DNA of 64,000 nucleotides. Source: JAJPHW01 sp963799065. Lineage in GTDB: Bacteria > Acidobacteriota > Terriglobia > Terriglobales > Acidobacteriaceae. Below are positions 26,002 through 34,018 of the stretch, one piece after another. Positions within the stretch are counted from its first letter, which is position 1. Each line of letters starts with the position of its first letter. The stretch lies in NCBI GenBank assembly GCA_963799065.1, contig CAWCVJ010000003.1, forward strand, positions 620,001 through 684,000, in the 5' to 3' direction. Position numbers and translations under genes: made by a program. The notes under the pieces are model-generated. The model did not search any database, was not told the origin of the DNA, and was given only the letters and a program-made list of their open reading frames with translations.

Positions 26002-26112
26002 GAGGCTGCTTGGCAGTATGCCACATTCGCGGCGGACACGGATGAGAAGCGCCGGACCCGTTGCATACCGTTCTCAAGAAACGATAAACTCGCTTCTTTC
26101 CCGGAGGCTCAC

Positions 26113-27468
26113 TTGAACAAACTTTTCTCGCGCGTGCTGGTTCTAGTTCTTACTTTAGCCGCAGCGTTGCCCCTTGCCGCGCAGTACACCGATCAAACCG
26201 CAATCAATGATTTAGGCGGACCGCAAGAATTCGCCCGCCGCCGTCAGGAACTCGCGAAGCAGGCGCAGACGGGTTACATCATTCTCTTTGCGCGAGTCAT
26301 TCTGCCCGAGGCCAATCACTATCGCGAAGACAATGACTTCTACTACTACACCGGCCTCGCCGATCCCGGCGCAATCATGGTCATGGACGCAGCCAAAGGC
26401 ACGGCCACGATCTTCGAGCCCGAACAAGTAGGACGAACCAAGCAGGTTTATGGACCCAATTTACTTTCGCGCTCCGCCGATGAGCAAACGAAGATGGGAT
26501 TCACGCGGGTCATGCCGATCAGCGCGCTGGACATCAGTCTCGCGGCCATTCTGACGACGGGACCAGACCTCTGGGCGCGGCTGAGTTTTCCCGACAAAGC
26601 CGACGGCGCTCGCCAAGAAACCGGCCGCGACTACGGCGACGAGTATAAAGATCCCTACGGCCAGTCGCTACCCGGCGATCGCGAAGCGCTCAAAAAACTG
26701 GCGGAACGCTATCCCGCAGCGCATTTGAAAGACGCCACCCCCTTCATCGACGCCATGCGCAACATCAAGACGCCGCCGGAGATCGAAGTCCTGCGCCGCA
26801 ATGGGAAACTCAGCGCCGAAGGATTGCAGCAGGCCATTGCTCATGCGCATCCGGGAATGTTTGAGTATCAGATTGAAGCGCAGGCTGACTTCGTCTTTCG
26901 CAACGGCGGAGCGCAGGGATGGGCCTATCCCGCAATCGTGGGCACCGGAGAGAACATCAATACCTGGCACTACTTCAGCGACCGCCGTCAGATTCAGGCC
27001 AACGATCTCGTGGTCTTCGATTTCGCCGCCGACCTCGATCACATGACCATGGACATCACGCGCACCTTCAACATCAGCGGCAAGTTCACGCCCGAGCAAG
27101 CCAAGTGGTACGCCGTCGACCTCGAATCGCAGAAAGCGTCGATCGCCATGCTCAAGCCGGGCAACACTTACGAACAAGTCGCCGACGCCGGCAAAGCGGT
27201 GTTCACGAAAAATGGCATCGAGAAAATGTGGTACGGATTCCCCGGCCACTTCGTCGGATTAGCCACCCACGACGTGATGCGTCCGACTGGCCCCGTCAAA
27301 GTAGGACAAGTCGTCACCGTCGAGCCCATCGTAGAATTCCCCGAAAAGCAAATGCACTTCCGCGTAGAAGACACAATCCTCATCACAGAAAACGGCCCGG
27401 AGATTCTGTCCTCCAGCGTGCCCAAGGAAATGGTCGATGTCGAGAAACTGGTGGGGAGCGCGAAGTAA
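26113..27468 (+). CDS. Exported M24 Xaa-Pro aminopeptidase-like protein
   Basis: A 451-residue periplasmic or secreted peptidase with a signal peptide (to about residue 23, PLAA-QY). An N-terminal creatinase-like domain (NHYREDNDFYYYTGLADPGA) is followed by the catalytic domain with VVFDFAADLDHMTMDITRTF (two Asp), WYGFPGHFVGLATHD (His), TVEPIVEFP (Glu) and RVEDTILIT (Glu). All five metal ligands are therefore present. The start TTG at 26113 has GGAGG six bases upstream; a much longer open frame upstream is rejected as it overlaps the divergent permease gene. Unlike the cytoplasmic M24 protein at 53, this one is exported. Confidence 0.88.
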   Translation: MNKLFSRVLVLVLTLAAALPLAAQYTDQTAINDLGGPQEFARRRQELAKQAQTGYIILFARVILPEANHYREDNDFYYYTGLADPGAIMVMDAAKGTATIFEPEQVGRTKQVYGPNLLSRSADEQTKMGFTRVMPISALDISLAAILTTGPDLWARLSFPDKADGARQETGRDYGDEYKDPYGQSLPGDREALKKLAERYPAAHLKDATPFIDAMRNIKTPPEIEVLRRNGKLSAEGLQQAIAHAHPGMFEYQIEAQADFVFRNGGAQGWAYPAIVGTGENINTWHYFSDRRQIQANDLVVFDFAADLDHMTMDITRTFNISGKFTPEQAKWYAVDLESQKASIAMLKPGNTYEQVADAGKAVFTKNGIEKMWYGFPGHFVGLATHDVMRPTGPVKVGQVVTVEPIVEFPEKQMHFRVEDTILITENGPEILSSSVPKEMVDVEKLVGSAK

Positions 27469-27519
27469 GCGATAGGAAGCCAAACCTCATCGACTAAGAA
27501 ATCTGCACCTTATTTCTTG

Positions 27520-27548
27520 TGGAAGGGCACGGCTTCAGCCCCTGTTTC
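27520..27548. repeat. Partial copy of the GGCTTCAGCC-type intergenic repeat
   Basis: GTGGAAGGGCACGGCTTCAG and CCCC downstream of the peptidase gene resemble the element at 1840. Partial and low in certainty. Confidence 0.35.
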
Positions 27549-27578
27549 TCTCTGAGTTACGTTCCCAAACTTTCAACC

Positions 27579-27607
27579 TTGCGTCCCGCCCGCCTTTTCG
27601 ATATTCT
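27579..27607 (+). promoter_or_regulatory. Sigma70-type promoter of the small RNA/peptide gene
   Basis: TTGCGT (27579-27584), a 17-base spacer and TATTCT (27602-27607). Transcription would begin near 27614, about 22 bases before the ATG of the 21-residue peptide. Confidence 0.55.
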
Positions 27608-27635
27608 GCCGTTACACCGGAGAGGAGGTGGTCGA

Positions 27636-27701
27636 ATGACAAGTTCAGAAGGCTGTAGTAGCTGTAGCATCACGAGACCAGGTGAGGTGGCTGCGACTTA
27701 G
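27636..27701 (+). CDS. 21-residue Cys/Ser-rich peptide
   Basis: A very short frame with a perfect ribosome binding site (AGGAGG at 27623-27628, seven-base spacing to ATG). The peptide has a C7-S-S-C10 motif in an SSEGCSSCS context and a polar C-terminus RPGEVAAT. It could be a leader peptide whose Ser/Cys codons report on aminoacyl-tRNA supply, a small metal- or thiol-binding peptide, or the coding part of a dual-function RNA. No gene close downstream is linked to Ser/Cys metabolism (rpiA follows after a terminator). Translation is inferred from the signal quality only. Confidence 0.45.
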   Translation: MTSSEGCSSCSITRPGEVAAT

Positions 27702-27885
27702 GGCGGTTGCTCTAAGGTCCTCGCGGCGCGGCAATCATGCGCACTGAGGCCAACCATTTCCAGCACTAACCGGTGATTTAGGATTGGATCCGTCCCGGCG
27801 TTAGGTCGCGCCGGGAACCCGAGTTGTGCCGGAGGGGTCACGTAGAGTGACCACCTCTTGGTCAATCCCAACAGACCACCGGGCG

Positions 27886-27919
27886 GCCCGCGTGAACCTT
27901 TGCGCGGGCCGTTCTCTTT
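27886..27919 (+). terminator. Intrinsic terminator of the small RNA
   Basis: GGCCCGCG (27886-27893) pairs perfectly with CGCGGGCC (27903-27910) around a nine-base loop, followed by GTTCTCTTT. The U-tract is imperfect. Confidence 0.6.
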
Positions 27920-27999
27920 GTCGCGTGACTCTGTGCGGGTCCAGTGGCGCGCCGCGAAAAAAAGCTGTACAGTGAGCCACGGCGGTTCTCCCGCTTACA

Positions 28000-28680
28000 A
28001 TGAGCAACGAAATAGACAAAGAAGCGGCTGCGAAGGCCGCCATGCAGTTCGTGGGCGATGGCATGGTGGTTGGCTTGGGCACAGGCTCAACCGCGTTATT
28101 CGCCATCCGCATGCTAGGCGAGCGAGTCAAGGGAGGGTTGAAGATCGCGGGCATCGCCACTTCCAAGGGTTCCGAAAAACTCGCGGCGGAAGCCAATATT
28201 CCGCTCACCGACTTCGATCACGCGCAGAACATCGACGTCACCATTGACGGCGCCGACGAATTCGATCCGCAATTGAATCTGATCAAGGGCGGAGGTGGAG
28301 CGCTGCTAAGGGAAAAGATCGTCGCGTCGGCGTCACGGCAGGTTGTGATCATCGCCGACTCCAGCAAACAAGTCGCCACGCTGGGAAAATTTCCGCTGCC
28401 GGTGGAAGTGATTGGCTTCGCCCAGGCGCTGATCGCCAGAAAAATCTCCGCTCTGGGCGCGAATGTTAAATTGCGCCAAGGCGCTGACGGCCGCCCCTAC
28501 GTAACCGACGAAGGCCATCACATTCTGGATTGCAACTTTGGCGCGATTGCCAACCCGGCCGGGCTGGCGCGGCAGCTGTCCGCCATGCCGGGAGTCGTCG
28601 AGCATGGCCTATTCATCGGTATGGCCGGCATAATTCTCGTGGCGAAGGCCGGAGACGTCCAAGAGTTACGGCGGACTTAG
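28000..28680 (+). CDS. rpiA: Ribose-5-phosphate isomerase A
   Basis: A 226-residue cytoplasmic enzyme of normal length. GLGTGSTA (substrate phosphate loop), TIDGADEFDPQLNLIKGGGGALLREKI in outline (catalytic Asp and Lys/Glu region) and the closing PGVVEHGLFIGMA are diagnostic. It interconverts ribose 5-phosphate and ribulose 5-phosphate in the pentose phosphate pathway. With ribokinase and a ribose-type permease 3-4 kb upstream it completes entry of ribose into central metabolism. The end overlaps by four bases the end of the convergent gene at 28677. ATG at 28000; the small RNA terminator lies 80 bases upstream. Confidence 0.95.
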   Translation: MSNEIDKEAAAKAAMQFVGDGMVVGLGTGSTALFAIRMLGERVKGGLKIAGIATSKGSEKLAAEANIPLTDFDHAQNIDVTIDGADEFDPQLNLIKGGGGALLREKIVASASRQVVIIADSSKQVATLGKFPLPVEVIGFAQALIARKISALGANVKLRQGADGRPYVTDEGHHILDCNFGAIANPAGLARQLSAMPGVVEHGLFIGMAGIILVAKAGDVQELRRT

Positions 28681-29960
28681 CCAACAATTTCGTGCAGCGC
28701 CTTCAGCAGGCCGCGCACTTCTTCTGGCGTGTTGTAATGCGTAAGGCCGATGCGCAGAAACCCGCCGCTCTGGGATACGCCGAGCAGTTCGGCTAGGTTG
28801 ATGGCATAATACATGCCGTCCCAAAGAAAGAATCCGCGGTCGCCCAGCTTGGTCGCCAATTCGTGCGGAGTGTGTCCCTCAATTCGCGCCGCAAATGTAG
28901 GGCAGCGCTCGTTCATCCGCGCCGGATCCGCGATGCCATAAAGCTTTAGCCCAGGGATGGCCAGCAGTCCCGGCAGCAATTCCGCCATCAAGCCTTGCTC
29001 ATAAGTATGAATCGCTTCAAACGCGGCCACCAGAGCCTCGCGACGAGTCGCTGGCTGTTCCGAAGAAGCGCGTCGCCCGAGGTCGGCGAGGTACTCCACA
29101 CAAGCGGTGATCCCCGCGATGCACTCGTGGTTAAGCGTGCCCCACTCCCATCTGTAGGGGATGTCATCGCTGTTCGGGCGAACCTTATAAGGCCGCAGTC
29201 GTTCGAGATGTTTGGCTTTGCCGTAAAGCACACCCATGTGCGGACCAAAGAACTTGTAAGTCGAGCAGACCAGAAAGTCGCAATCCAAAGCGCGAACGTC
29301 AGTCAGGTGGTGCGGCGCCGAATGTACTGCGTCCAGATAGGACAGAGCGCCGACTTCATGCGCCATACGAATAATTGCCTTCACATCGTTAATCGTCCCA
29401 ACCGCATTCGACGCGCAGCCCACCGCCACGAGTTTGGTGCGCGGCGAAAGCTTGCCCGCAAGGTCGTCCATGTCCAGCGTGCAGTCCGAGGGATTCACGT
29501 CGACCGTACGAATAACAATGCCATCCTCTTCAAGCGCTTTCCAGGGCGAGAAGTTCGCATCGTGATCAAGCAAAGTGAGCAAAATCTCATCGCCGGGCTT
29601 TAGCTCGCGTCCAATGGATCGGCTGATGGCGTAGGTCAGCGCTGTCATGTTCGCGCCGAAAACCACCTCGCGCGGATCGCAATTAAGAAAGTCGGCCATG
29701 GCAGAGCGCGCGTTGGCCAATACCACATCGGTGTTGCGGCTGGTTGCGTAAGCGCCGCCGGTATTGGCGTTGTTGCGAGCCAGGTAATCCGAGATGGCAT
29801 CAATCACGCGTTGCGGAACTTGCGTCCCGCCCGGGCCATCAAAAAACGCCGCGGGATGTCCGTCGAACGATTGCGCCAACGCGGGAAATTGCTGACGCAG
29901 CCACGCGAGGTCCAACCTGGAGCCAACTGTTTCTTTCGTGGTGTCCTCTGTGATTTGCAT
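28677..29960 (-). CDS. Cysteine desulfurase-like class V aminotransferase
   Basis: A 427-residue PLP enzyme. It contains FFDGPGGTQVPQRV, NTGGAYATSRNTD, LDHDANFSPW, DAVHSAPHHLTDV (cofactor Asp/His region) and STYKFFGPHMG, where the Lys binds PLP. These match the cysteine-desulfurase-like subfamily (VC1184 type) rather than IscS/SufS, since no Cys loop with a clear sulfur-transfer Cys is seen. The N-terminal 15 residues are encoded by sequence that resembles the dispersed CACAGAGG repeat, so the repeat may have supplied the start. It is the last of eight minus-strand genes, 21 bases after the ABC permease. Confidence 0.85.
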   Translation of the reverse strand: MQITEDTTKETVGSRLDLAWLRQQFPALAQSFDGHPAAFFDGPGGTQVPQRVIDAISDYLARNNANTGGAYATSRNTDVVLANARSAMADFLNCDPREVVFGANMTALTYAISRSIGRELKPGDEILLTLLDHDANFSPWKALEEDGIVIRTVDVNPSDCTLDMDDLAGKLSPRTKLVAVGCASNAVGTINDVKAIIRMAHEVGALSYLDAVHSAPHHLTDVRALDCDFLVCSTYKFFGPHMGVLYGKAKHLERLRPYKVRPNSDDIPYRWEWGTLNHECIAGITACVEYLADLGRRASSEQPATRREALVAAFEAIHTYEQGLMAELLPGLLAIPGLKLYGIADPARMNERCPTFAARIEGHTPHELATKLGDRGFFLWDGMYYAINLAELLGVSQSGGFLRIGLTHYNTPEEVRGLLKALHEIVG

Positions 29961-29981
29961 AACACTTCGTCTAGGTAGAAC

Positions 29982-31085
29982 TTACTCATACGCCAGTGCG
30001 TCAATCGGATCTTTCTGCGCCGCCTGATACGCCGGATATAAAGCCCCCGCCATGGCTCCGACAATCGCCAGCACAGTGGCCAGCAGAACCCAGTCACTCC
30101 CCCAGAAAAGTCGCAGCACGGGCCGCTCGATCAGAATAATTTTGCGCGTGAGTGCGCTCACCGCAATCCCCAGGGCCACTCCAGCGACGGCCAGCAGCAG
30201 GGTTTCCCGCAGGATGACATTCACGATATACGCCTTCGACGCGCCCAGCGATTTCAGAACACCGATCTCGCGGGTACGTTCCATTACAGCCGTATACATG
30301 GACTGAAAAATCACAAGAAAGCCAATCACCATCGAAATTGCCACGACCGTTTTGATGAAGATCTCAAAGCCCGGCAAGTTGCCGGGCGTCATCATCGAAA
30401 GATATTCCGACATCGATCGCACCGCGTATTTTTCCATGCCCGGCACATTCTTGATCTCGTCCACAACGGAGTCGATATTGGCGGGATCGTCGAGCTTGAT
30501 ATAAAAAACCGACGTGCGACCTTCTGCGCCGATCAGGTCCTGCATGGTGGCTAGCGGCAAGAATTTGCGCGCACCCTTGCCGTGAGTCACGATGCCGCAT
30601 ACGCGAAACTCGTGACTGAGAATCGTGATCTTATCGCCTACGTTGACGTGCTTCATCGCGGAAAAAAAGTCGTCGACGATGACATCGTAAGGCCCCTGAA
30701 ATGGGCCGCCGGAAACATAATGGAAAGCCGGCGTCAGCTTGTCATAGGTCGCGAGATCGATGCCGTAAATGATTTCGATGGTTGGTGAGGTCGTGAGATC
30801 CCAGATTACGGGCGCAGCGGCAACAATGTGCGGCAGCCGTTCCAGAATCGGTCCAATCTTCACCGAAATCGGAGCCCCGCTGACCCCAACCAGTGCGCTA
30901 GATCCCGGCGGTTGCACCATGATGTCGGCCCCCACTCCGGCCTGACTTTGCTTCGAGCCGTTCAGCTGTCCGTAAGCGAGGGCCACGATGAGCAGAATAA
31001 GCGTCACTTCCAGCGCGATCGCGACAATACTGATAATCGACCGAATGGGCCGATGCACCAGGTTCGCGACGATCATCTTATTCAT
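29982..31085 (-). CDS. MacB/FtsX-type ABC transporter permease
   Basis: A 367-residue inner-membrane protein with one N-terminal helix (about 17-40), a large periplasmic domain (about 45-245), and three C-terminal helices (about 250-275, 300-325, 335-358). SLGASKAYIVNVILRET is the coupling-helix region of the FtsX/MacB fold. Such permeases need a cytoplasmic ATPase, but none is encoded next to it, so the partner must lie elsewhere. Directly upstream (30 bases) is a LolA-like lipoprotein gene, which suggests lipoprotein or lipid handling at the outer membrane. ATG at 31085. Confidence 0.85.
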   Translation of the reverse strand: MNKMIVANLVHRPIRSIISIVAIALEVTLILLIVALAYGQLNGSKQSQAGVGADIMVQPPGSSALVGVSGAPISVKIGPILERLPHIVAAAPVIWDLTTSPTIEIIYGIDLATYDKLTPAFHYVSGGPFQGPYDVIVDDFFSAMKHVNVGDKITILSHEFRVCGIVTHGKGARKFLPLATMQDLIGAEGRTSVFYIKLDDPANIDSVVDEIKNVPGMEKYAVRSMSEYLSMMTPGNLPGFEIFIKTVVAISMVIGFLVIFQSMYTAVMERTREIGVLKSLGASKAYIVNVILRETLLLAVAGVALGIAVSALTRKIILIERPVLRLFWGSDWVLLATVLAIVGAMAGALYPAYQAAQKDPIDALAYE

Positions 31086-31115
31086 GGTCAGCCTTAGCGA
31101 AGATTCGCGCTCAAC

Positions 31116-32060
31116 CTAGAACGACTTATGCAACTTGCTGTGCGGGGCTGCCGACATGCCGCTGCCCGAACCCGACTCGCCTAATCTTACAACGTCCGCG
31201 TTGGGCGGCTGTTCTAACACGAACTGATCGTCGGCGATGGGCTGATTCAGATCGAGCTTCACGATGTTCAGGGTGATGTCGTACTCTTCCTGCACCCGCA
31301 CGATCTCGATCTGCGAAGGAAACTTCACCCCGTTGTAGTCTTTGTAATCCTCATATTTCGCATCGGTCGCGATCGATCCGTCTTCGTTGTAGAAAATCTG
31401 TCGATGCGGCAACAAGTCCATCCGGCTAAAGGTAATCTTGCGCGCCAACGACCAACCGTGAATGTCGCGGCGAATGACGTCTATCAGGTATGCATCCTGC
31501 TGGTGCTGATGTTTGTTCTTGTCGCTGACTGTTTCCGTGCCATTCTCCAGCACCGCAACTTCACTCTTTGGATCGATGCGTTGCAACAGGAGCGCATCAT
31601 AAATAGCCGCCGGTCGCAAATTCTCCAAGGGATGCTGCGTGTTATGAGACTCCACGTTGTTTTGGCCCACGACGAAGCGATTCTTGGGAGGAATCCAGAG
31701 CTTGAAAGAATCGCCGTCGCTCACCATATCGAAGGCGTGAGTGCGAACCACGGGCAAGAGGCCAATCATGCGCAGCATCGAAGGTTTCCGGGCAAGAATG
31801 TATCCGCGAATCTCCTGATAGTCGGTGACCGTGCCTTTTTTCTCGCCGCCCACAGAAGTGTCAATATCAACGGTCGCCTGCATGGACTGGATCTTGTCCG
31901 CCTCCGAATCGATGTAAGCCAGCAGATCGGATTGATTCGAAGTGCGAAGAGGCAGAGCTTGATATTGGCGCTCGATTTTGCGCGAACGAAAGAGGCAGCC
32001 GCTCCAAAGAAGCGTCAAAAGCAGGGGGGCTAGCGTCCAATAGCGATGGTTAAAATTCAT
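31116..32060 (-). CDS. LolA/LolB-like outer-membrane lipoprotein
   Basis: A 314-residue lipoprotein: a lipobox-like LLWSGC ends the signal peptide near residue 22. The body follows the pattern of LolA/LolB-type and DUF4292-like beta folds (MQATVDIDTSVGG, GYILARKPSMLRMIGLLPVVRTHAFDMVSDGDSFKLWIPP, FPSQIEIVRVQEEYDITLNIVKLDLNQP in outline). These folds form a half-barrel that carries lipid or lipoprotein to the outer membrane. It is placed between mltG and an ABC permease on one strand. ATG at 32060 is chosen over the TTG immediately before it. Confidence 0.7.
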   Translation of the reverse strand: MNFNHRYWTLAPLLLTLLWSGCLFRSRKIERQYQALPLRTSNQSDLLAYIDSEADKIQSMQATVDIDTSVGGEKKGTVTDYQEIRGYILARKPSMLRMIGLLPVVRTHAFDMVSDGDSFKLWIPPKNRFVVGQNNVESHNTQHPLENLRPAAIYDALLLQRIDPKSEVAVLENGTETVSDKNKHQHQQDAYLIDVIRRDIHGWSLARKITFSRMDLLPHRQIFYNEDGSIATDAKYEDYKDYNGVKFPSQIEIVRVQEEYDITLNIVKLDLNQPIADDQFVLEQPPNADVVRLGESGSGSGMSAAPHSKLHKSF

Positions 32061-32158
32061 CAAAACTAATCATTGCGAACCAAACTCAAGCAAACTGGGT
32101 GTTAGATGAGTATAAATTGGAAAGGTGGCACGATTTTAGAGACCATTTCAAATCAAGT

Positions 32159-33139
32159 CTATCCTCCGTTCTTCGCGCGCCGATATGCGGCTACGTTGCG
32201 ATTGTGTTCTACCAGAGTTTGAGCGAAGCGATGGTGTCCCCCACCATCCGCGACAAAATAAAGATAGTCGGTCGTCGCAGGATGCAGCGCCGCTTCCAGC
32301 GAACTCCTCCCCGGATTTCCGATCGGCCCCGGCGGCAGTCCCGGATGCATGTAAGTGTTGTACGCCGAGTCGAAACGCATATCATCGTGATGCAGGACCC
32401 CGGTGTAGCTCCCCGCCAACAGCTCGCCATAAATAATGCTGGGATCCGCCTGGAGCGGCATATTCTCTCGCAGGCGGTTGTAATAAACGCTGGCGACTTG
32501 AGCGCGCTCTTCGGCGGCGCCAGTTTCCTTCTCAATAATCGATGCCATAATAACCGTCTGCGGAACGTCGGTGACCAGTCTAAGCTGCTGCGCGACTTGG
32601 CGGAATTGCTTCACCATCACAGCAATCATTTCGGCAGTGCTTTGAGTGCGCGTGAATTCGTACGTGTTGGGAAAGAGATAACCTTCGAGCGAGGGCGCAC
32701 CCGGAGCGATGTCCGCGATCAATCCGGTCTCGCTGGTCGCCAACTTGATGAATTCCTCCCGCGGGCCAAGACCGGCATTCTGCATCGCCTGCGCGATATC
32801 GAAAATCGTGAACCCCTCTGGAATCACGACGGTGTGGACATAGATATCGCCGCGCACCAACCGGTCGTGGACGCGCACCGCATTGTCGGAGCGCTCAAAG
32901 AGGTATTCCCCGGCCTTCAAGGAACGCGCACGCTTGAAATAGTGCAACAGCAGGAATGCATCCGTGCTGCGTATCACACCTGCCGCTCTGAGTTCGTGCG
33001 CAATGCGCCGCGTGGAGTATCCGGGCCGCAGCAAAACGAACGTCGGCCCCGGCGGCATCACAGAGGAGTCCAGCGCCCAGACCACCCACGCGCCGGCGGC
33101 ACACAGCGCCAACAGAAAGAGAATGTAAAGTTTGCGCAA
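32159..33139 (-). CDS. mltG: Endolytic peptidoglycan transglycosylase MltG
   Basis: A 326-residue protein anchored by one N-terminal helix (residues 4-22) with the catalytic domain in the periplasm. A LysM-like subdomain (about 35-95, TFVLLRPGYSTRRIA) precedes the YceG catalytic region, with the active Glu in IMASIIEKETG, and PLQADPSIIYG, YNTYMHPGLPPGPIGNPG and FVADGGGHHRFAQTL, all diagnostic. It cuts nascent glycan strands and sets their length. Start is TTG at 33139, with no clear ribosome binding site; length fits the family. Confidence 0.92.
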   Translation of the reverse strand: MRKLYILFLLALCAAGAWVVWALDSSVMPPGPTFVLLRPGYSTRRIAHELRAAGVIRSTDAFLLLHYFKRARSLKAGEYLFERSDNAVRVHDRLVRGDIYVHTVVIPEGFTIFDIAQAMQNAGLGPREEFIKLATSETGLIADIAPGAPSLEGYLFPNTYEFTRTQSTAEMIAVMVKQFRQVAQQLRLVTDVPQTVIMASIIEKETGAAEERAQVASVYYNRLRENMPLQADPSIIYGELLAGSYTGVLHHDDMRFDSAYNTYMHPGLPPGPIGNPGRSSLEAALHPATTDYLYFVADGGGHHRFAQTLVEHNRNVAAYRRAKNGG

Positions 33140-33209
33140 TCTGCAATTAGTTTAGACGGACAACGCGAGTTGGTCGATGAGGAAGGCGGGCCTCGCAAGT
33201 TTCAAACGT

Positions 33210-33968
33210 CTAGTTCGGGTAATTCCCGTTCCGCGGATCGTAATCCCGCCCATACTTGTTCTTATGCGGCGGCGGTGGCGCAGCCAACGCCGCGATCCGG
33301 ATCGTGCCCAGCGCGTGCGATGAGTCCGAGATCGTAACCTCTCGCGTAGCTGCCATCAGTACCTCCGCTGCGGCGACTTCACTCCAGATATGCAACACAT
33401 ACCGACCGCGCGGAACATCAGAAAAAGAAAAACCTCCGCGCGGATCCGAAATCGCCCAATATGGCGTCTTCAAAGCAACTACGACGGCGCTCATCTGCGG
33501 ATGAATGTTGCAAAAAATGTAGCTGACGCCCTCTCGATCAAAGTGGACGATGCGCGACTCGCCAGCTTCATACAATCCGAGGTCGAAGCGCTTGCCATCG
33601 AACAGCGAAAACACATTATGAAACCACGGATCGAGATTCGGAAATTCAACCGCCGCACCTACCGGCACAACCAGAATATGCGGCACAAACTGTTTGTCCT
33701 TCTGCGCCAGGCGCAGCTTGGGTGTGGGTGCAGAGGTCGGGTCAAGCGCCTTCGCCGACCCATCCAGTGGAGAAAGCCACGCCACCACGGGAGGCGAGTT
33801 GGGCTTCTTCACCGACTTCGCATTCTTGGCCATCCCACCCTCGAACTCAACTCTCCCAGTCACAGAAACTTGCTGGCCAAGCGCAACACCATTCACGCAC
33901 ATAAGCAGCACCCAGATGCGCAAAAGATGCAGGCGCGAGCGCTCTCGCTCGCGCGCCGCCAAGAGCAA
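33210..33968 (-). CDS. Exported cupredoxin-like protein with carboxypeptidase-regulatory-like tail
   Basis: A protein of up to 252 residues, exported through an N-terminal hydrophobic stretch ending GVALGQQ. The middle part has a type I copper-like set: His in FPNLDPWFHNVFS, then YIFCNIHPQM with Cys, His and Met spaced as in plastocyanins. The C-terminal part (AISDPRGGFSFSDVPRGRYVLHIW) is a carboxypeptidase-regulatory/Cna-B-like beta sandwich. This combination resembles exported plastocyanin-like proteins of electron transfer or metal handling. It follows a porin-like gene after 50 bases. The start at 33968 is uncertain, since an internal ATG could serve. Confidence 0.78.
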   Translation of the reverse strand: MLLAARERERSRLHLLRIWVLLMCVNGVALGQQVSVTGRVEFEGGMAKNAKSVKKPNSPPVVAWLSPLDGSAKALDPTSAPTPKLRLAQKDKQFVPHILVVPVGAAVEFPNLDPWFHNVFSLFDGKRFDLGLYEAGESRIVHFDREGVSYIFCNIHPQMSAVVVALKTPYWAISDPRGGFSFSDVPRGRYVLHIWSEVAAAEVLMAATREVTISDSSHALGTIRIAALAAPPPPHKNKYGRDYDPRNGNYPN

Positions 33969-34018
33969 GCCTGCTCGAACCGCTGCCGACCCTACAAAAT
34001 CGAGCTGCGATGGTTTGA

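Larger units (their letters stand above)
27614..27919 (+). ncRNA. Candidate structured RNA carrying a short reading frame
   Basis: About 300 bases with a promoter ahead and a terminator behind. Visible helices are: CCCGGCG/CGCCGGG around TTAGGTCG (27794-27817 region); a hairpin GGTCAC(27837-27842)-GTAGA-GTGACC(27848-27853), extended by GGAGG/CCTCT around a bulged A; GGTTG/CAACC enclosing GGTCCTC/GAGGCC (27704-27755 region). A long-range helix of AGGAGGTGGTC (27623-27633) with GACCACCTCTT (27850-27860) would hide the ribosome binding site and competes with the local hairpin. I do not recognise a known RNA family. Confidence 0.5.

Noticed and set aside
27858..28247. 129-residue frame over the RNA and the start of rpiA
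   Set aside because: Out of frame with rpiA, Arg/Pro-rich, covers terminator sequence.
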